DNA from: Eutrigla gurnardus
Lineage: Eukaryota; Chordata; Actinopteri; Perciformes; Triglidae
NCBI GenBank assembly: GCA_963514095.1
Contig: OY741285.1
Coordinates: 18,637,722 to 18,701,721, forward strand
Length of the DNA: 64,000 bases
Direction of reading: 5' to 3'
Below the pieces are notes generated by a model, which was given only the letters and a program-made list of their open reading frames with translations, was not told the origin of the DNA and did no database searches. The position numbers were made by a program, and so were the translations under genes. Every line of letters begins with the position of its first letter. The stretch's first letter is position 1. This document shows positions 12,613 through 21,469 of this stretch, one piece after another.

Positions 12613-13521
12613 CTGATGCATGTATTCTTATGGCGAGATTGAAATTATTTTCTGGTCCCGTTTGAATTCAGGACACATTCAAGATAAATGTCGTGATTGG
12701 GGAAGAAGCACAGGAGGCCCTGTGTATTCTCAGTTTAGGCAAACAAATCTATATATCACGATGCCGGGGCGCAGATGTTACTCTCTTGGCAGCAGCTGCG
12801 AATTGCTGTGACATCAGGCGTTGACGTTGTGAATGTCAGGGACGTGGGGACCTTTCACGTAGGTCGTCTTTGGTTGCTATCCACAGACTGTCTGCAGCCT
12901 GCCACAGTGTGCCGGACCAGAATTCACCTTGTACTTTTGTCATAGGCCAGCAATGTGTAGTTCAGGAAATGTTGGACCATGACAGTTGCATCAATATAAG
13001 CAGGATCATGTGCATGGGCCCCAGTTAAAGGTCACATGATAGCATAGCCCTGACCAACATTGCACTTGTTGAACCTTGAATAACATGCTTGTCCTCACAT
13101 ATCACGGCATGCACTGAGAGTTTAGGTAGCATATTGGATAAGCATAAGCAGAGAACCTTTTTCTCTGTTGGAATTACTGAAAATAGCAGCCTGATCATTC
13201 TTTTCACATTTCACACGATCCGTTTCTCTGGCGATGATTGTCCATCAACGTGTGATCCAACCAGCCCTTCTCCATGGAGTTATTTCACCATTCAAAGTCA
13301 AACAAAAAAGCAGCTGAATTTTACTCTGTGCCTCTCCATTACCAAACTGGCCCAGTTACAAACTCTGTAAGCGGCTGCTTTCCCACTGAAAGTGACAAAT
13401 GGAGCTACAATGGGATTTCTTTATTTTTGATAGGATGCACAATAAAGAATCGACTTGTCCAAAGATATAAAAAAACAAGCACAATACAAATACAGCACCA
13501 GAACGTTTGTTGCAATCTGCA
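12613..13521. other. non-coding, no feature recognised
   Basis: No supported gene or repeat structure. The short ORFs here have no recognisable domains. Confidence 0.35.
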
Positions 13522-13532
13522 ATTCAGTTTCC

Positions 13533-13876
13533 ATCCATCCATCCATCAGATACCACTTATCCTGTATTCAGGGTCGCGATCCCAGCTATCATTTGGGCGA
13601 AGGCAGGGCACACCCTGGACAGGAAGCCAGTCTATCACAGGGCTGATATGTAGAGACAAACAACCATTCACGCTCAGATTCACACCTATGGGCAATTTAG
13701 AGTCATCAATGAACTTATCCCCATCCTGCATGTCTTTGGACTGTGGGAGGAAGCCGGAGAACCCGGAGAGAACCCACACTGACACGGGGAGAACATGCAA
13801 CCCGGGCCCGATCCGGGAATCGAACCCGCGACCCTCTTGCTGTGAGGCGACAGTGCTACACCACCATGCAGCCCCT
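13533..13876 (-). mobile_element. tRNA-derived SINE with GGAT tail
   Basis: Read on the minus strand, a tRNA-like head (A-box region around GTGGTGTAGCACTG, B box GGTTCGATTCC) is followed by the well-known fish repeat body ('ctccggcttcctcccacagt', 'ggtgtgccctgccttcgccc') and ends in a TGGATGG tail. The 11-bp duplication ATTCAGTTTCC flanks it at 13522-13532 and 13877-13887. The copy is close to full length. Truncated relatives lie at 21278-21404 and at 48370-48400 plus 49489-49562. Confidence 0.9.
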
Positions 13877-13959
13877 ATTCAGTTTCCTGCAAATTTAATT
13901 GGATTTTTAGTTGTATAGCATTTGTAAGCATGTGCATATGGAATGTATGATGGCATATT

Positions 13960-14410
13960 AGGTCCACTGTAGGAAAAAAGGTTATTATTTTTTTCGAATT
14001 AATACATCACAACGTGTGACAAAGGCTCATGAAGGTCCTTAGGGTGATGATATTGATGGTTGTTTTTTATATATGGGCCAAATTGTCACCATGGGTGTTT
14101 ATTGATCGGGTGGTTGGACTAAGATGCTAGCGGTCGCTTTTACTTGTTATCATAGTATAACAGACTGTTTTGTCTTTTCGTAGTTTGATTAGAGTGTCCC
14201 ATCGTAAAAGAGTAGCAAATCTGCAACTTTATAAAGTTTTTGAGTTTTTTTCTCAATACAATGACCCTAATACGTCATCGTAGGAACATATCCACTCCTT
14301 ACATGCATTTCACAATTAACTTCCGTCTTCACAAGAAACAACTTGGTTAGTTTTTATGTGACTAAACTACTTTTTGATGTTTATGAAAAAGATCGTGGTT
14401 TAGAAGAAAG
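13960..14410. repeat. dispersed repeat interrupted by the LTR at 14411
   Basis: This resembles an abundant fish interspersed repeat ('cttagggtgatgatattgat'). The block appears to resume after the LTR at 20983, because GAAAG is present on both sides of the LTR and the sequence from 20988 resembles the copy at 1095-1185. The left limit is approximate. Confidence 0.5.
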
Positions 14411-14946
14411 TGTCACGCCGGTGAGGTTTGTCTTGTCTTGGTTTTTTGTCTTGTGAATTTCCTATTTTATTTTGAAAAAGTAACTCCCCTCTCGTTTCAG
14501 GTCACTTGCCCTTCCTCATGTTTTTCCTGGACTGATGTCATCCCTGATTCCTGATTGTTCCCACCTGTTGCCTATTATCCCTCTGTGTATTTAAGTCTGC
14601 ATCTCCCCTTGTATTGTGCCTGTGCGTTGCTGTCTCTATGTCATGTCAAGATCCTCCAGCCATGATCGATAGCCTTGCCACGGATTCTCCACCATGTTTG
14701 CATTTTTGTGTTCTTTTGTTCAAGAGCATTTCATTTCATAGCCATGTTGTTTTTCCTCCCTGTGGGGCGATCTTTTTTTTTTTTTTTTACTCGAGCCAAA
14801 CTTTAGCCAAGCCATCCGGTCCGCATGGCTACTATTGGCTCTACTTGAGAGTGTCCCTGAGACAGCAGCAGCAGCAGAGAGCGCGCTGAGACAAAAACAA
14901 GTTTTCGAGATAACTTGTTCTTGTTCTTAAAAATAAAAGTGTGACA

Positions 14947-15687
14947 ATGGCGCCGCCGAAGAAAAACCACGCTGAAACTGACTCTAAATTGGACTTATTG
15001 ACCGAAAGCCTGGAGGCACTGAAGGGAAGCCTGGAGGCAATGAAGGAAGAGCTGGTGAAGAATGAAGACAAGAGGACTGAAGCTGAAGAACGGCTGATGG
15101 CGGAGCTGAAAGACATGAAGAAAAAGATGGAACCTCTCCAAAAGTTGATGGCTGAAGTCAAACAACTCCGGGAGGAGGCTGCGGAGAAAGACGAGTTGAT
15201 AAAGGAGCTGGGGAACAGGGTGGAGGAGCTGGACCAACAGGGTAAACTAAATGAGGTGATTGTGACTGGCCTCAAAATCAGGCCTTCAACCTACGCAAGG
15301 GCGGTTGCGGCTGATGCAGCCTCGGAGCCAGATGAATCTGAGATTAAATCTGTGGAGATGCAGGTGGCCGAGTTCCTGACTGGCAAAGACATCGAGGTGA
15401 ACTTCAACAACGTTGAGGTATGTCACCTCTTACCCCGAAGGAGAGAGTCTGCAACTCAAGCTGTTGTGCTGAAATTCACCAACAGAAAATTCAAGACTGC
15501 ACTGCTGAGGCAGGGCAGGAAGCTCAAAGGCTCGGACGTCTACATCAACGAGAACCTCACCAAAAAGAACGCAGACATCGCCAGAAGAGCTCGTCAACTG
15601 AGGAAGGATGGCAAGATACAACACACCTGGACGGCAAACTGCAGAATCTACATCAAAACCAAGCATCAGCAGAAGAAGTCAAAGTAA
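14947..15687 (+). CDS. LINE ORF1 protein (coiled coil, nucleic-acid chaperone type)
   Basis: This ORF of about 246 aa starts at the ATG at 14947; an upstream in-frame GTG at 14941 is unlikely to be used. Residues about 10-100 are a long heptad-rich coiled coil (LDLLTESLEALKGSLEAM and on), expected to trimerise as in other LINE ORF1 proteins. The C-terminal half (about 125-245) resembles the folded RNA-binding part, with NNVEVCHLLPRR, VVLKFTNRKFKTALL and a basic tail. ORF1 proteins bind LINE RNA in cytoplasmic particles and act as chaperones during target-primed reverse transcription. The frame is intact and ends in TAA just upstream of ORF2. Confidence 0.8.
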   Translation: MAPPKKNHAETDSKLDLLTESLEALKGSLEAMKEELVKNEDKRTEAEERLMAELKDMKKKMEPLQKLMAEVKQLREEAAEKDELIKELGNRVEELDQQGKLNEVIVTGLKIRPSTYARAVAADAASEPDESEIKSVEMQVAEFLTGKDIEVNFNNVEVCHLLPRRRESATQAVVLKFTNRKFKTALLRQGRKLKGSDVYINENLTKKNADIARRARQLRKDGKIQHTWTANCRIYIKTKHQQKKSK

Positions 15688-15770
15688 TCCAGATCAGGAG
15701 TAAGGATGAGCTGGAGAAATACGATAACTAAGGTATGGCTCATAAACACTCCCTAACTACAGCACAGCAA

Positions 15771-15815
15771 AGTCTTTCAGTCCGTGTAAACGGTTCTTAC
15801 ACGGACTGAAAGACT
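15771..15815 (+). promoter_or_regulatory. perfect 19-bp hairpin just before the ORF2 start
   Basis: AGTCTTTCAGTCCGTGTAA (15771-15789) and its exact complement (15797-15815) enclose the 7-nt loop ACGGTTC. The stem ends one base before the ATG of ORF2 at 15817. A hairpin this long between the two LINE ORFs could block scanning ribosomes or guide re-initiation or internal entry for ORF2. This function is inference; the structure is directly visible. Confidence 0.8.
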
Positions 15816-15816
15816 G

Positions 15817-18267
15817 ATGGGAATATCTGAAAGGATTGCTGAGCAGGGAAGTGTGGAGCTCACTACAAATCGACATGTGGATTATACCTTATCTGATACC
15901 TTATCTGACCCAAATGAAGGAATTGACCCGGACAACCATTTCTATTTCAACATGACTGGGAAATTTCAGTACTACACTGAAGTTCAATACAATGATAGCA
16001 TTGAAATGGATGGGAAACTGTCTCTAATTCACTTTAACAGCAGGAGTCTATACACCAACTTTGTCCACATCAAGGAATATCTAAATCACTTCAAAAGCCC
16101 TTTCACCATCATCGCGGTGTCAGAAACATGGATTAATGAAGACAAAGGCACAGATTTTTTCCTGGATGGATATAATCTTGTATGCATTAACAGGAGGAAC
16201 AAAGGCGGTGGGGGAGTGGCCCTATTCATTGACAGTAACACCAAGTATGAGACAGTACAAAATATGTCTAAAGCTGTGGATCACTTGTTGGAATGTGTGA
16301 CAATTGAAATCTGTGTAACGAAAGGCAAAAATATAGTTATAAGCTGTGTTTACAGAGCTCCTGACTCAAAAATAGAAGACTTCAATGAATGTGTGGGTGA
16401 AATATTCTCTGAAACAAGCCAGAAGAGAGTTTTTATCTGTGGTGACATAAATATTGACTTGCTCAATCCAAAACAAAACACGGAAATGGATGAGTTCACT
16501 AACATGATGTATACAATGGGCTTACAACCTCTCATCACACGCCCTAGCAGGATCACTACACACAGTGCTACTCTGATTGATAATATCTTTACTAACGTTA
16601 CTGACACAGCAAGTGGACTCCTGATAAATTATATAAGTGACCACCTACCCATCTTTGCTATCTATGACTGCAAATTTACTGTGGGACAGCCACCGAACAA
16701 AAACTTATACATAAGGGTCAGAACTGAAGAAGGAATGAATACACTGAAAAATGAGCTACTGAGACAAAACTGGAATAATGTTTACAATGAAACAGATGTG
16801 AATGATGCATATGATTCCTTTTTGCAAATATTTAAAACACTGTACGACAGACACTGTCCTGTGAAAAAGAGACACCCAAATCGGAATAAGGAACAGAAAC
16901 CTTGGCTCACCAAAACATTGATAAACGCCTGCAGAAAAAAAAATACTCTGTACAGACAGTTCATTAACTCAAGGACGGCCCAGTCAGAAGTGAGATACAA
17001 ACGGTATAGAAACAAGTTAAACACTATCCTAAATGAACGCAAGAAAGAATATTACAGCAATTTACTTGCAGAAAACATGGAGTATACAAAAAAATTATGG
17101 GATATTCTAAACAACGTGACTAATAATAAAAGTAAAAAACCAAACTACCCTCCCTACTTCAAGTATAACAACACGCAGGAGGATAACCCGGAGGTCATAA
17201 CAAATAGTTTCAACCAATTCTTTGTAAACATCGGGCCAGAGTTAGCTAATAACATCCCTGACTCACCCCTGCACTGGAGTCATTTTGATAAGGATGGAGA
17301 CAGAAATCCCAGCTCAATGTTTCTCACACCAGTGAAGGACACAGAGATTAGACACCTAGTCAACAAATACGTAGCCAAAACTTCTACTGATGCTGACGAC
17401 CTGGACATGAGATTAATCAAGGAAGTATTAGATGGAATCATCTCACCCCTGACCTACATTTTCAATCTGTCATTTCAAACTGGGACGTTTCCCACCAAAA
17501 TGAAAGTTGCCAAGGTTGTGCCACTGTTTAAGAATGGTGACACACACAAGTTTACCAATTACAGACCAATTTCAATACTGCCACAACTGTCAAAAATCCT
17601 AGAGAAGCTATTCAACAATAGGCTCGACAACTTCATCAACAAACATAAATTGTTATATGACAGCCAATACGGCTTCAGAAGGAACCATTCGACTGCTCAA
17701 GCTTTAGCAGAGTCTGTGGAAATCATTACCGACGCTATTGACCAAAAACAATATTCCTTAGGAATTTTCATAGACCTGAAAAAAGCATTTGACACTGTTA
17801 ATCATGATATTTTAATAGCTAAACTGGAGAGATATGGACTTAGAGGTGTAGCACTACAGTGGATCAAGAGCTATCTACACAAGAGATCCCAATATGTTAA
17901 AATAAATGATAGCACATCGACTAGCTTGGACATAGTCTGTGGGGTCCCACAAGGGTCAGTTCTGGGTCCAAAGCTGTTTATATTATACATAAATGATATA
18001 TGTAAAGTGTCAGATACTCTGAAATTAATACTATTCGCGGATGACACAAATATTTTCTGCTCGGGGAGTGACTTGAACCAACTTGTGGAAACAGTAAATC
18101 AGGAAATGGCCAAACTTCAAGTGTGGTTTAACATAAATAAATTATCATTAAATCTTGGAAAAACTAAATACATGCTATATGGGAAAAGAGGCTGCAACAA
18201 CAGTCCCAACATTCAAGTAACGGAGTTAATATTGAGAGGGTCCGTGAGAATAAGGTTCTGGGAGTGA
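15817..18267 (+). CDS. LINE ORF2: endonuclease and reverse transcriptase, frameshifted near its end
   Basis: The 816-codon frame starts at ATG 15817. An AP-like endonuclease occupies about residues 65-290 (FNSRSLYTNF, AVSETWINEDKG, RNKGGGGVALFI, GDINIDLL, SDHLPIFAIYD). The reverse transcriptase follows at about 500-800, with PLFKNGDTHKFTNYRPIS, LKKAFDTVNHDIL, GVPQGSVLGP (G709 onward) and the catalytic FADD (740-743). The enzyme nicks target DNA and copies LINE RNA. Near 18225 a one-base change shifts the frame and the ORF ends at 18267; the expected continuation (LGVIIDDMLSWKPH) follows in the next frame at 18264-18454. It is then cut off by the fold-back repeat. Confidence 0.85.
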   Translation: MGISERIAEQGSVELTTNRHVDYTLSDTLSDPNEGIDPDNHFYFNMTGKFQYYTEVQYNDSIEMDGKLSLIHFNSRSLYTNFVHIKEYLNHFKSPFTIIAVSETWINEDKGTDFFLDGYNLVCINRRNKGGGGVALFIDSNTKYETVQNMSKAVDHLLECVTIEICVTKGKNIVISCVYRAPDSKIEDFNECVGEIFSETSQKRVFICGDINIDLLNPKQNTEMDEFTNMMYTMGLQPLITRPSRITTHSATLIDNIFTNVTDTASGLLINYISDHLPIFAIYDCKFTVGQPPNKNLYIRVRTEEGMNTLKNELLRQNWNNVYNETDVNDAYDSFLQIFKTLYDRHCPVKKRHPNRNKEQKPWLTKTLINACRKKNTLYRQFINSRTAQSEVRYKRYRNKLNTILNERKKEYYSNLLAENMEYTKKLWDILNNVTNNKSKKPNYPPYFKYNNTQEDNPEVITNSFNQFFVNIGPELANNIPDSPLHWSHFDKDGDRNPSSMFLTPVKDTEIRHLVNKYVAKTSTDADDLDMRLIKEVLDGIISPLTYIFNLSFQTGTFPTKMKVAKVVPLFKNGDTHKFTNYRPISILPQLSKILEKLFNNRLDNFINKHKLLYDSQYGFRRNHSTAQALAESVEIITDAIDQKQYSLGIFIDLKKAFDTVNHDILIAKLERYGLRGVALQWIKSYLHKRSQYVKINDSTSTSLDIVCGVPQGSVLGPKLFILYINDICKVSDTLKLILFADDTNIFCSGSDLNQLVETVNQEMAKLQVWFNINKLSLNLGKTKYMLYGKRGCNNSPNIQVTELILRGSVRIRFWE

Positions 18268-18454
18268 TTATCGATGACATGTTAAGTTGGAAGCCACACA
18301 TAGCACAATTAAAAAGGAAGTTGGCCAGGAGTGTGTCCATACTTTGGAAAGTACAAAAAATACTAAATCAAAAAGCACTTCATCTGTTATACTGCGCACT
18401 AGTCTCTCCGCACCTGCAATACTGTGCAGAGGTGTGGGGACACACATATAAAGA
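18264..18454 (+). pseudogene. displaced C-terminal piece of LINE ORF2
   Basis: After the frameshift the reading continues as IIDDMLSWKPHIAQLKRKL and then LLYCALVSPHLQYCAEVWG, the typical region after the reverse transcriptase in L2/CR1-type ORF2. The sequence changes to the fold-back arm at 18455, so the C-terminus is lost. Confidence 0.8.
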
Positions 18455-19529
18455 GAGACAAACTGTTATTCAATATCAAACTTTGGAGACTTTTGTACTG
18501 TAATGTAAAATCTCATGCTCAAATTAAGATTATTATTTGATTTGGTTGTGTAATTTATATACTTACAGTATGACAAAATGTACAGTCTTCAATATTATGC
18601 TATGTTTGTTCACGGTTTAAGACATTAAAAGCTGCTTTCAGCATGTTTAACTCACATTCAAGGACTTATTGCCTCTACAACTGTGCTACATTTGAATGTT
18701 TTCGTAAGGCTAAATTTATCAGTAGCATTTAGTCACATGTAAGTCTTTGGTAAATGGTAAAAAACACATTTGAATTGCCCTCCTGTGATGTTTACTGGTA
18801 GGATATTAGGACATGCAATACCAAAACCAGCCACAAAAACCCCACCAATATCAGGATTTTTAAAAAATCACTGCGACAAAATGAGGCAAAACACCCTCCT
18901 GATTTTTTAATATGATTTTAACAAGAATATGATCTTTCAAATAAAGTAAGTTTGGACCAGATACGTGTTGTCAGTTTTTTGGAATATGACTCTGAAGTTG
19001 GGCAAAGATGTGTTAACTTCCATTTTTGAGCCTTAATAACTGTGAAACTAATAATCTAAGAGAGACCATATTTTGTAGAATGTTTAAGCCAACACCAGAG
19101 ATAGAGGCAGAAATGATAGAAGTCTTTTATCTGTAAAAATGGGAGCTAGGCCACTCTTCAAATGTACTACTTTATTTCAACAAGCCTCATTTTAAGTACC
19201 TACCATACTAGGTTATCATTGAGCTACACCCCTGATATTCCATGTCTGGAGGATATTAGTAACAGATATACACTGTAGAAATTTTGAAGGCCACAGGTGA
19301 GATAGTTTTCCAGATAATGTCGTTTAAAAATGGCTTTTCAGAGTATGATGCCAAAAAACGTCTAAACTACCCTTCATTCAATGACGTTTCATGAGAAAAC
19401 TGTTGACAGTAGAGACCTAATATTTTGGATTAGTCCTATTAACAAGTGTGTCTTTGTACTCAAATTTTTTCAGGACATTCTGAGATGGTCAGGTGGGAGG
19501 CATTTGATGAAATGACACGGAATGACCCA
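18455..19529 (+). mobile_element. single arm of the fold-back element
   Basis: This 1.07-kb copy is collinear with the right arm at 2738-3840, but at informative sites (for example 'gggagctaggccactcttca') it matches the left arm better. It ends in the same GGAATGACCC terminus. It begins with no terminal structure, directly against the LINE, so it is a 5'-truncated fragment or the product of a rearrangement. Confidence 0.8.
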
Positions 19530-20163
19530 TCAATTCTGGCAGGAAGTCACACAAAGAAACGAGAGACAATCCGGTCAATTTTCAAAATAAAAGCAATTTT
19601 CTCGATTGACAAATGTGATCATATTTGTGTATCTAAACGGAGTAGAGAGATGAAAACAAACAAACACACAAACACACACATATGGTACACTACGACCATA
19701 CACACTCTCTGTCTGTGTGTGTCTCTCTCCCCATGATGGGAAAAAATAGCTCTGAATGAACAACAGCTGAGCAGAAGCGCTTGTCGACCGTTGCAGAGAA
19801 ATACGCGTCTGGTCTGAACAGGGGGGCAGCGGACCCGAGATGTGGAGAGGAGTGCTGCACAAGCCCGGCGTGCGCGCACACAAACTCTGTGAAGAAATCA
19901 GAGTGATGTGCTGAACTTATAGAAGAGATATGCTGTTTCTAAAGTGCGAGCAGGTCGTGTCACTCGACTCATCAAGAGTAAAAAATCCGTAACGTTTAAA
20001 TGGACCGCAACAACGTTCGTCGTTCATTTTACACAATCTGAACTAATTCACGTTCAAGTTCTTTATTTACAAATGCGTTGCGTTCAGTTCAAAGTTCACA
20101 GAAAAATGAAAGAAAGAAAGAAATGAACGCGTTCTTTTGAACTAGTTCATGCACAACACTGTA
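19530..20163. repeat. mixed repeat sequence, including a GAACG-rich element end
   Basis: The start (19535-19600) resembles a widespread fish repeat. The part 19985-20163 is rich in 'gttca' and 'gaacg' and ends in 'gttcatgcacaacactg', which recurs in diverged form at 39296-39435 ('ggttcaggcacaacactg'). Its reverse complement starts CAGTGTTGTGC, which resembles a hAT-type end. No coding remnant is seen. Confidence 0.4.
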
Positions 20164-20251
20164 GCTCACTCTCCTGCTCCTGCAAACGTCTCGTCCCGAC
20201 TCACTTCCGCGTTTGAAACTACGAGCGGACAAGACGCTTGTTGCCCTGAGC

Positions 20252-20816
20252 AGTTCAGGTATGGAGCAGGGCTCTCACGTGATTTTGGCTGAGGCTGCGG
20301 GGTCAGCGGGGAGGAGGGGGGGGGGGGGGGGATCATGGCGAGCTATCGCCGAGCAGTTTGGGATCGGGGACGTACTGCAGTCGGGGTGAGAGAGAAATCC
20401 GACCGGCACCCGTTGCATTTACACCGATAATGTTTCATCATGCGTGGCCGTAATAAACACTATTACTGCTTTGTACATGTTGTGGAAGTCCCGGACCCAC
20501 CAGGAAACTAAACGGCGTCCTGCCTGAGTTTATAGTGGAGGGAATGTTCCCATTCATTATCTATGTAAGAAGCCGTGTAATGCCGGTGCAGAGCGGCAAG
20601 TTTCCAGAGACGGCGCCGCCCGCAAACACTCGAAAATCTTTCAAACTGAGCTTTGTCGATCTAAAATAAAGACAGATTCACTAAATGCATAGCTTATTTC
20701 TCACCTAAAATGTTTTCAGAAACACATTTCGCTGAACTATTTTCCTAAAATAAGAGGGAGGTGGGAGGCTGCGAGGGGAGAACGATAGAGCTCGGAGGAG
20801 CACAGAGGGGAAGGGT

Positions 20817-20847
<31 letters not shown>

Positions 20848-20881
20848 GGTTCAAACCTTTCAAATCGTACAATACAGCTTT
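20252..20881. repeat. repeat with internally deleted relative at 61798-61868
   Basis: The left end (CAGTTCAGGTATGGAGCAGG) and right end (ACAATACAGCTTTAAG) both recur, fused together, at 61798-61868. This identifies one element with a short deletion derivative. The interior is GC-rich, with G-runs at about 20315-20331 and 20830-20849 after a GT run. No ORF is recognised. Confidence 0.55.
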
Positions 20882-21277
20882 AAGTTTGTAGCCAAGTAGT
20901 TTTTTTGACATTTTTTGAATAAAAGCCTGTTCAACCCATTCCTAATCTGCATCTGAGTCCTCTCCCTTGCCCAAGCCTGACAGAAAGTAGTTCTAGACGT
21001 CACACGGGACACAAACACAAGTCTCCTGGGTGAAAGTCTGGTGCTTTTTAGACCCAACCCATAAAATTAGACCTCACTGTGCATAGTTTGGCTTTTTATA
21101 CTTCCATGCTCACTATGATGTGGGTTACATATGAATTGATTTTGCGAGACATACGCAGATAAACGTGCATTCATTTTCACAGGTAAAGCTACACAGTGTT
21201 TTTCCACATGCAAATACAAAAGCAATTGTTGCTTCTATGTACATATATGTATATATATATATATATATATAAAAATC

Positions 21278-21402
21278 CATCCATCCATCCATTGTCTACC
21301 GCTTATCCTCTATTCAGGGTCACGGGGGGGCTGGAGCCGATCCCAGCTATCATTGGGCGAAGGCAGGGTACACCCTGGACAGGACGCCAGTCTATCACAG
21401 GG

Positions 21403-21461
<59 letters not shown>
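21278..21461 (-). mobile_element. truncated GGAT-tailed SINE with AT microsatellite
   Basis: A piece of the same SINE family as 13533-13876 (tail 'ccatccatccatcc', then 'attgtctaccgcttatcc' and 'cattgggcgaaggcagggt') stops at about 21404. From there an AT repeat runs to 21461. A shorter AT run also precedes the SINE. The tRNA-like head is missing. Confidence 0.8.
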
Positions 21462-21467
<6 letters not shown>

Positions 21468-21469
21468 TA

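Larger units (their letters stand above)
14787..18454 (+). mobile_element. two-ORF LINE of the CR1/L2/Jockey group, 3' end missing
   Basis: A nearly complete non-LTR retrotransposon inserted in the LTR that starts at 14411. It has a 5' UTR (about 14787-14946), ORF1 (14947-15687), a 129-bp gap with a perfect hairpin, and ORF2 (15817 onward) with endonuclease and reverse transcriptase. It stops abruptly at 18454, where the fold-back arm begins, so the last part of ORF2 and the 3' UTR are lost. Apart from one frameshift near 18225 both ORFs are open, which suggests a young copy. Confidence 0.85.
14411..20982 (+). mobile_element. LTR (solo or partial) split by 6 kb of nested insertions
   Basis: The left part 14411-14785 begins TGTCACGCCGGTGAGG and holds a TATTTAAG promoter-like box near 14589. 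The right part, about 20881-20982, has AATAAAAGC and ends GCCTGACA. GAAAG occurs directly before (14406-14410) and after (20983-20987), so both parts belong to one insertion. Two more copies lie at 55964-58409 and, inverted, at 56182-56661; the latter is continuous and shows the expected 480-bp length. Between the two parts lie a LINE, half of a fold-back element and other repeats. No gag-pol of this family is present, so a solo LTR is likely. Confidence 0.7.

Noticed and set aside
13274..13918. 214-aa ORF
   Set aside because: Most of it is translated SINE sequence in the antisense direction.
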